Assembly: GCF_000708675.1 (NCBI RefSeq)
Contig: NZ_JELR01000002.1
Coordinates: 682,001 to 746,000 of the forward strand
Source of the DNA: Microbulbifer sp. HZ11
GTDB lineage: Bacteria > Pseudomonadota > Gammaproteobacteria > Pseudomonadales > Cellvibrionaceae
Length of the DNA: 64,000 nucleotides
Direction of reading: 5' to 3'
The translations under genes were made by a program, and so were the position numbers. A model generated the notes under the pieces. That model did no database searches. It saw nothing but the letters and a program-made list of their open reading frames with translations, and was not told the origin of the DNA. Below are positions 44,479 through 53,687 of the stretch, in pieces; position 1 is the stretch's first letter; every line of letters starts with the position of its first letter.

Positions 44479-47400
44479 GTGGTTGGAATATTTACGGGCA
44501 ACGATAACGACAACGAACAACAGGCCATGCGACCCGCACAACAGGTATTCCGCGTACGGCGGACCTACAACAAGTGGGTAGGAGACGAAACACTCGAAGA
44601 CTTCGCACTGCGCTTTACCGCCGTGCGCGGGCGCCGCTTTACCATCGAACAGGTAGCCAAAACCGCCCTCGGCGCCACCGCCTTCCTCGCGTTAGAAGCC
44701 ATCGCCGCCTCCGTCACCCTCAACTACGGCTTTATCAACACCGTCGCCGCCATGCTCGCCGTGGCCGCCGTGATCTTTATTACCGGCTTCCCCATCAGCT
44801 ACTATGCCGCCAAACACGGCCTGGATATCGATCTGCTCACCCGCGGCGCCGGCTTCGGCTACCTCGGCTCCACCATCACCTCACTGATCTACGCCAGCTT
44901 CACGTTTATCTTCTTCGCCATCGAAGCCGCCATTCTCACCTCCGCACTGCACGCCCTACTGGGGATACCACCGGCGATCGGCTACATCCTGTGCGCGGTC
45001 GCGGTCATTCCCATCGTGACCCACGGCATCCGCGCGGTGAGTAAATTCCAGATTGGTACCCAGCCCCTGTGGCTACTGCTGCAATGCCTGGCCCTGGGCA
45101 TCGCCGCCTGGTTTGAAATCTCCCGCGTGCAGGACTGGACCCAGTACGCCCCGCAGCACAATCCACAGGGGGCCGAGTTCAACTGGATGCTGTTTGGTGC
45201 GGCCAGCGGGGTGTTTTTTGCCATGGTGGCGCAGATCGGTGAGCAGGTGGATTACCTGCGGTTTATGCCGGAGAAGACCCACGAGAATCGCGCACGCTGG
45301 TGGTTCTGGCTGACTCTCGCGGGGCCCGGGTGGATTCTGATCGGGCTGATCAAGATGCTGTTTGGCTCCTTCCTCGCCTATCTCGCCATCACCCGCGGCG
45401 CCTCAGCAGTGCAGGCGGCGGACCCGGTGTATATGTATCAGATGGTGTTCAACTACCTCACCCAGTCTCCCACCATGGCGCTGATTCTGGCCGGGGTGAT
45501 GGTGGTGATCTCACAGATGAAGATCAATGTGACCAACGCCTATGCGGGCTCCATTGCCTGGTCGAATTTCTTCTCGCGGCTGACCCGCAGCCACCCCGGG
45601 CGGGTGGTGTGGCTGGTATTCAATGTGAGCATCGCGCTGATTCTGATGGAGCTGGGAATTTATCGCGCGCTTGAAGGTGTGCTTGGAATATTTTCACTGG
45701 TGGCGATCAGCTGGCTGGGCTGCCTGGCGGCGGACCTGATGATCAACAAACCGCTGGGGATCAGCCCCTCTTATGTGGAATTCAAACGCTCACACCTGTA
45801 CGACTTCAACCCGGTGGGTGTGGGCTCCATGTTGCTGGCGTCGATTATCGGCATCCTGTGTTATCTGGGGCACTTTGGCGACGGGGCAAAAAACTTTGCC
45901 AGCTTTATCAGCCTGGCGATCTGTTTTGTCGCGGTGCCACTGTTGGGCATTGTGACCCGCGGACATTTTTATCTGGCGCGCCGCCGCAACTCATTGAATG
46001 GCGACGACACCGCGGCCGTCGATACCATTCAAACCGCCAAGACCTGCTGCATCTGTGAAAAGGATTTCGAAGCACCGGATATGAGCCACTGCCCCGCCTA
46101 TCAGGGACCCATCTGCTCCCTGTGTTGCTCGCTGGATTCCCGCTGCCTGGACGCCTGCAAACCGGAAGCCCACTTCTCCCAGCAGATGCTTAACCTGCTG
46201 AAAATGCTGGTCCCGGAGCGGGTGGTCAACGGCGTGGACTCGCGCCTGGGACGGTTTAGTGGATTACTGCTCGGCGCCGGTGCCTGTATTGCCGGCATAC
46301 TGTCACTGATCTACGGACAGATGACACCGGCCACACCCGCAGAAGCGGAGCTTTTACAGCAGACCCTGTGGACCCTGTTTGTGATACTGGTGCTGATCGC
46401 CGGTGTACTGGGCTGGCTGTTCCTGCTCACCCACGACAGCCGGGTGGTGGCGCAGATGGAATCCAACCGCCAGACCCGCCTGTTACTGAACGAAATCGAA
46501 GCGCACAAGGAAACCGACCGCGCCCTGCAACATGCCAAGGAGGAAGCGGAGAGTGCCAACAGTGCCAAGAGCCGCTATCTGTCCGGTATCAGCCACGAAC
46601 TGCGCACGCCATTACAATCCATCCTCGGTTATGCACAGCTGCTGAACCAGCAACCGGATATTCCGGAAAAACATCGCAACGGCCTGCGTATCATCAAGCG
46701 CAGCGGCGAATATCTGACGGATCTAATTGAAGGCCTGCTGGACATTTCCAAGATCGAGGCCGGCCGCCTGGATATTTATCGCAACCATGTGCGCTTGCCA
46801 GAACTGCTTGAGCAAATGGTCGACATGTTCCGCCCCCAGGCGGAAGCCAAGGGCATACAGCTGCACTGTCATATCCACAGCCCGCTGCCCTCCACCGTGA
46901 TTGCCGATGAAAAACGCCTGCGCCAGATACTGATCAACCTGCTGTCGAACGCGATCAAGTACACCCGTGAGGGCCAGGTGGATTTCCATATTCGCTATCG
47001 CAACCAGGTAGCGGAGTTCACCATTGCCGATACCGGTGTCGGCATCGACCCGGAAGACCAGGCGCGGATCCTGAAACCCTTCGAACGGGTGCGCCATGGC
47101 GCGACGCCCGCAGTGACCGGCACCGGCCTCGGTCTCACCATTGCCTACCTGCTGGCGGAGATCATGGGCGGCGAATTGCGAATGGAGAGCACCCCCGGTG
47201 AAGGCAGCCGGTTTACGGTTTCCCTGCTGTTGTCCTGGGTGGATTCGCAGCAGCGCGTCGAGGCGCCGGCCCGCCAGATCACCGGGTATAACGGCCCACG
47301 CCGCAGTGTCATGGTGGTCGATGACGAGCCCATTCACCGCGGCCTGATCGGCGATCTGCTCACACCCATGGGGTTCTCCCTGATGGAGGCGCAGAGTGCG

Positions 47401-47931
47401 GAAGACTGCCTGGCACTGGTACAGCGGCAGCGGCCGGATCTGTTTTTACTGGATGTCACCATGCCCGGTATGGACGGTCTGACCCTGGCGGAAAAACTGC
47501 GCGAACTCGGAATCAATGCCCCCATTGTGATGCTCTCCGCCGACGCCAAGGAGCGCCACCTGAAACCCGGTGACAAACCCCTCGCCCACCACGATGCCTA
47601 CCTGGTGAAGCCCCTGGTCAATCAGAAACTGTTCGACACCATCGCGGGACTGCTGCAGCTGGAGTGGCGCTACGACGATACGCCGAAGAGCACCAACAAC
47701 CCGGCGCGCACTGCAAACGACGACGAACGGCCACTACCGGAGCACCCGCTACTGGCAGAGCTGCTGGCCTACTCCCGCATCGGCTATCGCAGCGGTGTGC
47801 ACCGCACCCTGGACCGGTTGGCCAGCGAGTCGGTTGTGCCCGTACACCGCATCGAAAAATTTCGCCAGCTGGCAGACACCATGCGCTTCGAACAATTGAG
47901 CGAAGCGCTTGAATGCAAGGAATACCCATGA
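44479..47931 (+). CDS. NCS1-type transporter-fused hybrid sensor histidine kinase
   Basis: An 1150-aa fusion protein. Residues about 20-490 are a complete purine/cytosine-permease-like (NCS1) transporter domain with about twelve helices (VRRTYNKWVGDETLEDFALR, DIDLLTRGAGFGYLGSTITS). Residues about 520-560 form a nine-Cys segment (CCIC, CSLCC, CLDAC). Two more helices lie at about 592-612 and 629-650. Then come a coiled coil, HisKA with His706 (SHELRTPL), HATPase_c (NLLSNAIKYT, DTGVGIDPE, GTGLGLTI), a receiver with Asp992 (LFLLDVTMPG) and a 100-residue tail. GTG at 44479 is the longest start; ATG at 44527 is a good alternative. It lies between urt and ure and overlaps its regulator gene, so urea or a purine-derived compound is the likely signal (inference). 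Confidence 0.92.
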   Translation: MVGIFTGNDNDNEQQAMRPAQQVFRVRRTYNKWVGDETLEDFALRFTAVRGRRFTIEQVAKTALGATAFLALEAIAASVTLNYGFINTVAAMLAVAAVIFITGFPISYYAAKHGLDIDLLTRGAGFGYLGSTITSLIYASFTFIFFAIEAAILTSALHALLGIPPAIGYILCAVAVIPIVTHGIRAVSKFQIGTQPLWLLLQCLALGIAAWFEISRVQDWTQYAPQHNPQGAEFNWMLFGAASGVFFAMVAQIGEQVDYLRFMPEKTHENRARWWFWLTLAGPGWILIGLIKMLFGSFLAYLAITRGASAVQAADPVYMYQMVFNYLTQSPTMALILAGVMVVISQMKINVTNAYAGSIAWSNFFSRLTRSHPGRVVWLVFNVSIALILMELGIYRALEGVLGIFSLVAISWLGCLAADLMINKPLGISPSYVEFKRSHLYDFNPVGVGSMLLASIIGILCYLGHFGDGAKNFASFISLAICFVAVPLLGIVTRGHFYLARRRNSLNGDDTAAVDTIQTAKTCCICEKDFEAPDMSHCPAYQGPICSLCCSLDSRCLDACKPEAHFSQQMLNLLKMLVPERVVNGVDSRLGRFSGLLLGAGACIAGILSLIYGQMTPATPAEAELLQQTLWTLFVILVLIAGVLGWLFLLTHDSRVVAQMESNRQTRLLLNEIEAHKETDRALQHAKEEAESANSAKSRYLSGISHELRTPLQSILGYAQLLNQQPDIPEKHRNGLRIIKRSGEYLTDLIEGLLDISKIEAGRLDIYRNHVRLPELLEQMVDMFRPQAEAKGIQLHCHIHSPLPSTVIADEKRLRQILINLLSNAIKYTREGQVDFHIRYRNQVAEFTIADTGVGIDPEDQARILKPFERVRHGATPAVTGTGLGLTIAYLLAEIMGGELRMESTPGEGSRFTVSLLLSWVDSQQRVEAPARQITGYNGPRRSVMVVDDEPIHRGLIGDLLTPMGFSLMEAQSAEDCLALVQRQRPDLFLLDVTMPGMDGLTLAEKLRELGINAPIVMLSADAKERHLKPGDKPLAHHDAYLVKPLVNQKLFDTIAGLLQLEWRYDDTPKSTNNPARTANDDERPLPEHPLLAELLAYSRIGYRSGVHRTLDRLASESVVPVHRIEKFRQLADTMRFEQLSEALECKEYP

Positions 47932-48884
47932 CGATTTGCGACGAGTCCCAATCAGCAAGCGCCCAGGGAAACAGGATGGATTCTCAGACGGGCGATATTG
48001 TGCTGGTGGTGGACGATTCCCCGGATACCCTGAGTCTGATTAACGATACCCTGGAACAGGCGGGGATCGATGTGCTGGTGGCGCTGGATGGCAGCCAGGC
48101 ACTGAATATTGCCCGCCGCCTGCGCCCGGATATGATTCTGTTGGATGCGGTGATGCCGGGGCTGGATGGGTTTGAGACCTGCCGGTTACTGAAAGCCGAT
48201 CCGGCGCTGGCTTCAATCCCGGTTATTTTTATGACGGGGCTGACGGATTCGGCGGATATTGTGCGCGGGCTGGAAAGCGGTGGGGTGGACTATCTGACCA
48301 AGCCGATTCAGCCCAGTGAGCTGCTGGCGCGGATGAAGGTGCATTTGAGTAATGCGCGTCTGACGTCGAGCGCCCATCAGGCTCTGGATTCTACGGGGCA
48401 GTTTCTGTTTACGGTGGATGGGTCGGGGCAAATGCAGTGGGCTACACCGCAGACCTATGCGTTGTTGAGTAGTGCGGGGGCGTTGGAGTCTCAACAGCAG
48501 CGGAAGATGAGGGCGGCGTTGCAGGTTTGGTTGTCGCGCGCTCCGGGAGCGGGGCACAAGTTGAAGCTCGAGGGTTTGCAGAGTTCGCTGGCGGTGGTGT
48601 TTGTTGAGCGGCGGGATGCGCAGACATGTCTGTTGAAATTGGTGGATGATGGGGGGCCTGCTGGGGAGGAGGTTCTTCGCGAAAAGTTAGGACTGACTCG
48701 GCGGGAGTCGGAGGTTTTGTTCTGGATTGGGAATGGGAAGACGAATCGGGAGATTGGTGAAATTCTTGATGTCAGCCCTCGGACGGTGAACAAACATCTT
48801 GAGGGGGTTTTTTCGAAGCTCGGGGTTGAGAATCGGACCGCTGCGGCGGGGATTGCGATTCGAGCACTGAATCCGGACTCCTGA
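47928..48884 (+). CDS. LuxR-type response regulator paired with the NCS1-fused kinase
   Basis: A 318-aa regulator: receiver domain (residues about 24-140; VVDDSPDT, phospho-acceptor Asp73 in LLDAVMPG, YLTKPIQ), a middle region of about 100 residues that I do not recognise and a C-terminal LuxR/GerE HTH (LTRRESEVLFWIGNGKTNREI, given to residue TNREIG, then SPRTVNKHLEGVFSKLG). ATG at 47928 overlaps the kinase stop as ATGA and follows AAGGA. As the only DNA-binding protein in the urea island, it is the probable regulator of urt and ure. Confidence 0.93.
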   Translation: MTICDESQSASAQGNRMDSQTGDIVLVVDDSPDTLSLINDTLEQAGIDVLVALDGSQALNIARRLRPDMILLDAVMPGLDGFETCRLLKADPALASIPVIFMTGLTDSADIVRGLESGGVDYLTKPIQPSELLARMKVHLSNARLTSSAHQALDSTGQFLFTVDGSGQMQWATPQTYALLSSAGALESQQQRKMRAALQVWLSRAPGAGHKLKLEGLQSSLAVVFVERRDAQTCLLKLVDDGGPAGEEVLREKLGLTRRESEVLFWIGNGKTNREIGEILDVSPRTVNKHLEGVFSKLGVENRTAAAGIAIRALNPDS

Positions 48885-48916
48885 GGTATACGTTCTTTTT
48901 TCGTTTAGTGGCGGCC

Positions 48917-49034
48917 GGGCACCGGGTAAGGGTGTTCAGGACCGAGCTAGGCGCCCCCCTGTGAATACGTCCCTGTAGGCTGCGTCGGCAACATCCCTGT
49001 TGCCGACGCTCCTGAACACCCTTACCCGGCACCC
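48917..49034. repeat. Family R palindromic repeat, copy 3
   Basis: Arms 48917-48941 and 49010-49034 pair at 23 of 25 positions, with the same CA/TG mismatch pair as copy 1. The 68-base loop holds TAC-gtccct-GTA and GGCAACA-tccc-TGTTGCC hairpins. It separates the convergent response-regulator and His-rich protein genes. Confidence 0.85.
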
Positions 49035-49068
49035 GCCCTTCTCATCGGATATCTTGCTACGTAGCCGA

Positions 49069-49278
49069 TTAGTCTTCTGTACTTTCTTTTTTCTTTCCGT
49101 GATTCCGGATCAGGAATACTGCTACTGCACTCACTGCAAGCGCCATTACCACCCACAGCATGTGATGTAATTCGTGTACAACGCCTGCCGGGGCGTGGCC
49201 TTCGTGGGCTTGGGAGAACAGGCTTAGGGTTGTGGCGAGTAAAGCGGTCAGTGCGAGTGCTAGTTTTTTCAGTTTCAT
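49069..49278 (-). CDS. Small His-rich membrane protein downstream of ureG
   Basis: A 69-aa protein: signal-like segment (LALALTALLATTLSLFSQA), a His-rich stretch HEGHAPAGVVHELHH facing the periplasm, one helix (MLWVVMALAVSAVAVFLI) and a basic/acidic tail. It follows ureG in the same direction by 36 bases. The His cluster and location suggest nickel or other metal handling for urease, but this is inference; no family is recognised. Confidence 0.7.
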   Translation of the reverse strand: MKLKKLALALTALLATTLSLFSQAHEGHAPAGVVHELHHMLWVVMALAVSAVAVFLIRNHGKKKESTED

Positions 49279-49314
49279 AATGGTCTCTATTTCTGGTCTT
49301 TTCTGGTAATCAAT

Positions 49315-49956
49315 TTACGCGATTGCGGGTATGGCTTTTTCTTCTAGCATGCCTTCGCGCACGATGAACTGGATGATGTCCTTGAGGCCCTTCTGTACTT
49401 TCAAATTGGAGAACACGAAAGGGCGGTCGCCGCGCATTTTTTTGGCGTCGCGGTCCATGACTTCTAGGGAGGCGCCGACCAGTGGGGCGAGGTCGATTTT
49501 GTTGATGATCAGGAGGTCGGAGCGGGTGATGCCGGGGCCGCCTTTTCTGGGGATTTTGTCGCCGGCGGAGACGTCGATGACGTAGATGGTGAGGTCGGAG
49601 AGTTCGGGGCTGAAGGTGGCGCTGAGGTTGTCGCCGCCGCTCTCTACGAATACGACGTCCAGTTCGCCGTGGCGGGCGATGAGTTCGTCGATGGCGGCGA
49701 GGTTCATGGAGGCGTCTTCGCGAATGGCGGTGTGGGGGCAGCCGCCGGTTTCTACGCCGAGGATGCGGTCGGCTTCCAACGCTTCGTGGCGGGTCAGGAA
49801 CTGGGCGTCTTCCTGGGTATAGATGTCGTTGGTAACGACGGCGATATGGTAGTGGTCGCGCATGGCGGCGCAGAGTTCGCGCAGCAGTGCGGTTTTACCG
49901 GAGCCGACGGGGCCGCCGATACCAACTCGGAGGGTCTGTTTTTTTGCGGTACTCAT
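49315..49956 (-). CDS. ureG: Urease accessory GTPase UreG
   Basis: A 213-aa SIMIBI GTPase that drives nickel insertion into urease. P-loop [12 protein letters not shown], metal motif [17 protein letters not shown] (with the CPH nickel site), [13 protein letters not shown] and the NKID specificity motif ([11 protein letters not shown]) are all present. ATG at 49956 ([12 protein letters not shown]) is chosen; the open frame extends nine codons upstream. Confidence 0.97.
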   Translation of the reverse strand: MSTAKKQTLRVGIGGPVGSGKTALLRELCAAMRDHYHIAVVTNDIYTQEDAQFLTRHEALEADRILGVETGGCPHTAIREDASMNLAAIDELIARHGELDVVFVESGGDNLSATFSPELSDLTIYVIDVSAGDKIPRKGGPGITRSDLLIINKIDLAPLVGASLEVMDRDAKKMRGDRPFVFSNLKVQKGLKDIIQFIVREGMLEEKAIPAIA

Positions 49957-50028
49957 TCTTTTGTTTCCCTCTATATTCAACAAATTTTTATCAGCAAGAG
50001 TTTCTGAAAAAATTCTTGGGGCTTCCGC

Positions 50029-50703
50029 CTAAGAGCGGAACAGCCGGCTGTATTGGGTTTCGTGACGGGCGCTGGCGATGGCGAGTGCGGGCAGGCCTGC
50101 GCCGATTTCGAAATCCTGAATAGCTTGCGCCCGCGCGATGGCGGCCGGAACCTGCTGCTGGATGTCACCGATCAAGTGCTGGGCCTGGGTCTGCCCCAGG
50201 GGCACCAGTTTGGTGGCGGCGGCCACCTGATTTTCCAGCCAGGACCAGACCAACCCCAACACCGCGGCCTCTTCATTAAGCTGCCAGTGGTGGGCGGCGA
50301 TGGCGAAGGCGGCGATAAAGCTGCTGTCGCCTTCAAGCGTCGGGGTTTCAATGTCCAGCTGAGAAAGCAGACGCATCAGGGCAATACCGGTTGCGGTGTC
50401 GGTGAGGCGCAGCTCTTTGGTTTCCCTGCTGGCGAGGCTGTAGTCATTCCAGTAATTCAGTTGCTGGGTATCGTTTTCCTGTAGGGCTCGATGGCAACGC
50501 AGCAGTAGCGGGCAGTCCACCTGTGCGAAGGATTCTGCCAACTGCAATGACAGCCACTCTTGCGTATCCGCAAGATTTTTTATCCATCCGGCCTCCACCG
50601 CATATTCCAGCCCTTGAGAAAAGGCATAGCCGCCCACGGGCAGGCTGGCACTGGAGAGTTGCAGCAGTCGCAGCAGGGCGGCATCAGTGGTGGTGATGCT
50701 CAT
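50029..50703 (-). CDS. ureF: Urease accessory protein UreF
   Basis: A 224-aa all-helical protein that links UreG to the UreD-urease complex. LLQLSSASLPVGGYAFSQGLE at the N-terminus and the C-terminal PALAIASARHETQYSRLFRS are typical. ATG at 50703 lies within ureE and overlaps its end by 20 bases; the longer frame is only the out-of-frame reading of the ureE His tail and is rejected. Confidence 0.95.
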   Translation of the reverse strand: MSITTTDAALLRLLQLSSASLPVGGYAFSQGLEYAVEAGWIKNLADTQEWLSLQLAESFAQVDCPLLLRCHRALQENDTQQLNYWNDYSLASRETKELRLTDTATGIALMRLLSQLDIETPTLEGDSSFIAAFAIAAHHWQLNEEAAVLGLVWSWLENQVAAATKLVPLGQTQAQHLIGDIQQQVPAAIARAQAIQDFEIGAGLPALAIASARHETQYSRLFRS

Positions 50704-51223
50704 GCTGCTCGCCGTGGTGGTGATGATGTCCGTGGCCGCTCTCTTCATGGCCGTGCGAATGGCTGTGTGAATGACTGTGACCGCCGCTGTAGGCGCCGGA
50801 CTCGGGGACAAGTACGGCCTGCTCTCGGGTCAGCGTCAGGCCCAGTAATTCCAGCATTTCTTCCAGTACGTGATCCGGAGTAATGCGCAACCAGCGATCT
50901 TCCGCGCTGTCCGAAGTCTGCAGTTTTACGTGGCGGTTGCCCAGATGATAGCAGGCGCGAGAGAAGGTCACCCAGTCGTCGCAGCGGGCGGTGGTCACGG
51001 GTTCTTCTGCGCCGACCACTTTGATGATTTTTCCACATTCACTTTGCAGAATTTCACCAACCAGTAGTGGCTTGCCGCGTTCGAGAAAGATCCGAACCTC
51101 GGTGCCATCATTCGCAAAAACGCGCAGACGACCGCGGTCCCGTTGCAGGTGATCCAGGGTTACGTGGTAATCCGCGCTCAACTCGGGTTTGACGCCGAGG
51201 CGTTGAAAGATTTCCAGGGCCAC
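50684..51223 (-). CDS. ureE: Urease accessory nickel chaperone UreE
   Basis: A 179-aa metallochaperone. An N-terminal peptide-binding domain is followed by the metal-binding domain (ACYHLGNRHVKLQ with the dimer-interface His) and a C-terminal tail of about 28 residues with a very high His content (HSHSHSHSHGHEESGHGH and more), expected to store nickel. It lies 47 bases after ureC and overlaps ureF. Confidence 0.96.
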   Translation of the reverse strand: MALEIFQRLGVKPELSADYHVTLDHLQRDRGRLRVFANDGTEVRIFLERGKPLLVGEILQSECGKIIKVVGAEEPVTTARCDDWVTFSRACYHLGNRHVKLQTSDSAEDRWLRITPDHVLEEMLELLGLTLTREQAVLVPESGAYSGGHSHSHSHSHGHEESGHGHHHHHGEQHEHHHH

Positions 51224-51270
51224 GGTCTACTCCTATTCTTCTAAACAACAACAGCAATCAAAACAGGTAT

Positions 51271-53001
51271 TCAAAACAAACAATAGCGCTGTGCCAGCGG
51301 TAACTCGGTGGCGGGCTCACAGGTGAGCAGCTCGCCATCAGCGCGCACTTCGTAGGTCTGCGGATCGACGCTGACATCGGGTTGCCAGTCGTTCAGGATC
51401 ATGTCTTTTTTGCTGATGGTGCGGGTGTTTTTACAGGGGGCGAGGGTTCGCAATAGCCCTAGCTGTTCCGCCACCTTGTTTTGCATGGCGGCCTGGGACA
51501 CAAAGGTCAGCGATGTTTTTGCGGCGGCAATGCCGAGGGCACCGAACATGGGGCGGTAGTGCACTGGCTGCGGTGTGGGAATCGAGGCATTCGGGTCGCC
51601 CATGGGCGCGGCGGCAATCATGCCGCCCTTTAAGATCAGCGACGGTTTGATGCCGAAAAAGGCCGGCTTCCACAGCACCAGGTCCGCAAGTTTCCCCACT
51701 TCGATAGAGCCCACTTCGTGGGCGATTCCGTGGGTAATGGCCGGGTTGATGGTGTACTTGGCGATATAACGGCGCGCGCGAAAATTATCCGCACCGGCAG
51801 TATCACCACTGCTGTCCTCGGCCAATGTGCCGCGCTGCACTTTCATTTTGTGCGCTGTCTGCCAGGTGCGGGTAACCACCTCCCCTACCCGTCCCATGGC
51901 CTGGGAATCGGACGCGATCATGCTGAAGGCGCCGAGATCGTGAAACAGGTCTTCCGCGGCGATGGTTTCCTTGCGGATACGGGAATCCGCAAAGGCAATG
52001 TCTTCCGGAATACTGGTGTCCAGGTGGTGGCACACCATCAGCATATCCAGATGCTCGTCCACGGTATTGATGGTGTAAGGGCGCGTGGGATTGGTGGACG
52101 ACGGCAATACATTCGACGAGGCACAGGCCTTGATAATATCCGGCGCGTGACCGCCACCGGCACCTTCGGTGTGATAGGTGTGAATGGCGCGGCCTTTAAA
52201 GGCCCCCAAGGTGTCATCCACAAAGCCGGATTCATTCAGGGTGTCCGTATGAATAGCCACCTGCACATCGTATTTTTCTGCCACCGTCAGGCAGCAGTCG
52301 ATGGATGCCGGTGTGGTGCCCCAGTCTTCGTGCAGTTTCAGGCCACAGGCGCCGGCTTCCAGTTGTTCCTCGATCGCTTCCGGCAGACTTGCATTGCCCT
52401 TGCCGAGAAAACCAAAGTTCATCGGCAGGCTGTCGGTGGCCTGCAGCATCTTGCCGATATTCCACGGCCCCGGTGTGCAGGTGGTTGCGTTGGTACCGGT
52501 AGCCGGGCCGGTGCCACCGCCGATCATGGTGGTGACGCCGGACATCAGCGCCTCTTCTACCTGCTGCGGACAGATAAAATGAATATGCGCGTCGATGGCA
52601 CCGGCGGTAAGAATGGAACCTTCACCGGCAATAATCTCCGTGCCCGGGCCGATAATAATTTCCACCCCTTCCTGCACATCGGGGTTACCCGCCTTGCCGA
52701 CGCCGGAAATACGCCCGTCCTTTACCGCCACATCGGCCTTGACCACGCCCCAGTGATCGAGAATCAGCGCATTGGTAATCACCAGATCCGGTGTTTCCGT
52801 AGACGGGCGCTGGCTCTGGCCCATGCCATCGCGGATTACCTTGCCGCCGCCGAATTTCACTTCGTCCCCGTAGCGGGTGAAATCTTTTTCTACCTGCAAC
52901 CACAGCTCGGTGTCCGCCAGGCGCACACGATCGCCGGTGGTGGGACCAAACATCTGCGCATAGCTCTCTCGGTCCATATGGGCTCGATCCTTCCGGCTCA
53001 T
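51271..53001 (-). CDS. ureC: Urease alpha (catalytic) subunit
   Basis: A 576-aa nickel amidohydrolase. Nickel ligands are visible in [10 protein letters not shown], the carbamylated Lys in [12 protein letters not shown], and His in [12 protein letters not shown] and [12 protein letters not shown]; the mobile-flap catalytic His is in [12 protein letters not shown] at 53001 overlaps the ureB stop as ATGA. A second ATG eight codons on ([12 protein letters not shown]) would give the more usual N-terminus and is also possible. Confidence 0.98.
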   Translation of the reverse strand: MSRKDRAHMDRESYAQMFGPTTGDRVRLADTELWLQVEKDFTRYGDEVKFGGGKVIRDGMGQSQRPSTETPDLVITNALILDHWGVVKADVAVKDGRISGVGKAGNPDVQEGVEIIIGPGTEIIAGEGSILTAGAIDAHIHFICPQQVEEALMSGVTTMIGGGTGPATGTNATTCTPGPWNIGKMLQATDSLPMNFGFLGKGNASLPEAIEEQLEAGACGLKLHEDWGTTPASIDCCLTVAEKYDVQVAIHTDTLNESGFVDDTLGAFKGRAIHTYHTEGAGGGHAPDIIKACASSNVLPSSTNPTRPYTINTVDEHLDMLMVCHHLDTSIPEDIAFADSRIRKETIAAEDLFHDLGAFSMIASDSQAMGRVGEVVTRTWQTAHKMKVQRGTLAEDSSGDTAGADNFRARRYIAKYTINPAITHGIAHEVGSIEVGKLADLVLWKPAFFGIKPSLILKGGMIAAAPMGDPNASIPTPQPVHYRPMFGALGIAAAKTSLTFVSQAAMQNKVAEQLGLLRTLAPCKNTRTISKKDMILNDWQPDVSVDPQTYEVRADGELLTCEPATELPLAQRYCLF

Positions 53002-53333
53002 ACTTTTTCCGCTCCCTCGCCGTCGAGCGGTCCCATGACTTCACCGCGAAATCCAAAGACCACACGCGCGCCCGCGTACGCCACTAATTCCACCTCGCGC
53101 CCCTGCCCAGGCTCGAAGCGCACCGCGGTGCCGGAGGCAATATTCAGGTGAAAACCTCGGGCCTGTTCGCGCTCGAAACGCAGCGCCGGATTCACTTCAA
53201 AAAAATGATAGTGGGAGCCCACCTGCACTGGGCGGTCGCCGGTGTTTTCCACCCGCAGGGTGCGGGTTTCACGGCCGGGATTGAGTTCAATATCGCCCCT
53301 GTCTGCGGCGACCTGGATTTCTCCGGGAATCAT
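52998..53333 (-). CDS. ureB: Urease beta subunit
   Basis: A 111-aa structural subunit ([40 protein letters not shown], the hallmark region; then [10 protein letters not shown]). It is a separate polypeptide as in most proteobacteria. It follows ureA by 15 bases and overlaps ureC. Confidence 0.97.
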   Translation of the reverse strand: MIPGEIQVAADRGDIELNPGRETRTLRVENTGDRPVQVGSHYHFFEVNPALRFEREQARGFHLNIASGTAVRFEPGQGREVELVAYAGARVVFGFRGEVMGPLDGEGAEKV

Positions 53334-53348
53334 AAACGTGTCTCCGCT

Positions 53349-53651
53349 TTAGCTGATGGGGTTGTGCACGGTCACCAGTTTGGTGCCGTCGGGAAAAGTG
53401 GCCTCAACCTGCACCTCATGGATCAGCTCTGCCACGCCATCCATCACCTGGTCGGCATTCAAAATTTCGCGGCCATAACCCATCAGTTCCGCAACACTTT
53501 TACCATCCCGCGCGCCCTCGATAATTTCCATGGTGATCAGCGCGACCGCTTCCGGGTAATTGAGCTTCAAGCCCCGCGCCAGGCGCCTCTCGGCCAAAAG
53601 CGCGGCGGTAAACACCAGCAGCTTGTCTTTTTCTCTCGGCAGCAATTCCAT
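53349..53651 (-). CDS. ureA: Urease gamma subunit
   Basis: A 100-aa structural subunit ([59 protein letters not shown]). Length and ends match the family. It follows ureD by 36 bases. Confidence 0.97.
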   Translation of the reverse strand: MELLPREKDKLLVFTAALLAERRLARGLKLNYPEAVALITMEIIEGARDGKSVAELMGYGREILNADQVMDGVAELIHEVQVEATFPDGTKLVTVHNPIS

Positions 53652-53687
53652 GGGTAAACCTTTTTAATACAATCTGCGATTCGTTAT

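Noticed and set aside
50704..50811. Longer UreF N-terminus
   Set aside because: It lies in another frame over the UreE His-tail codons; UreF starts at 50703.
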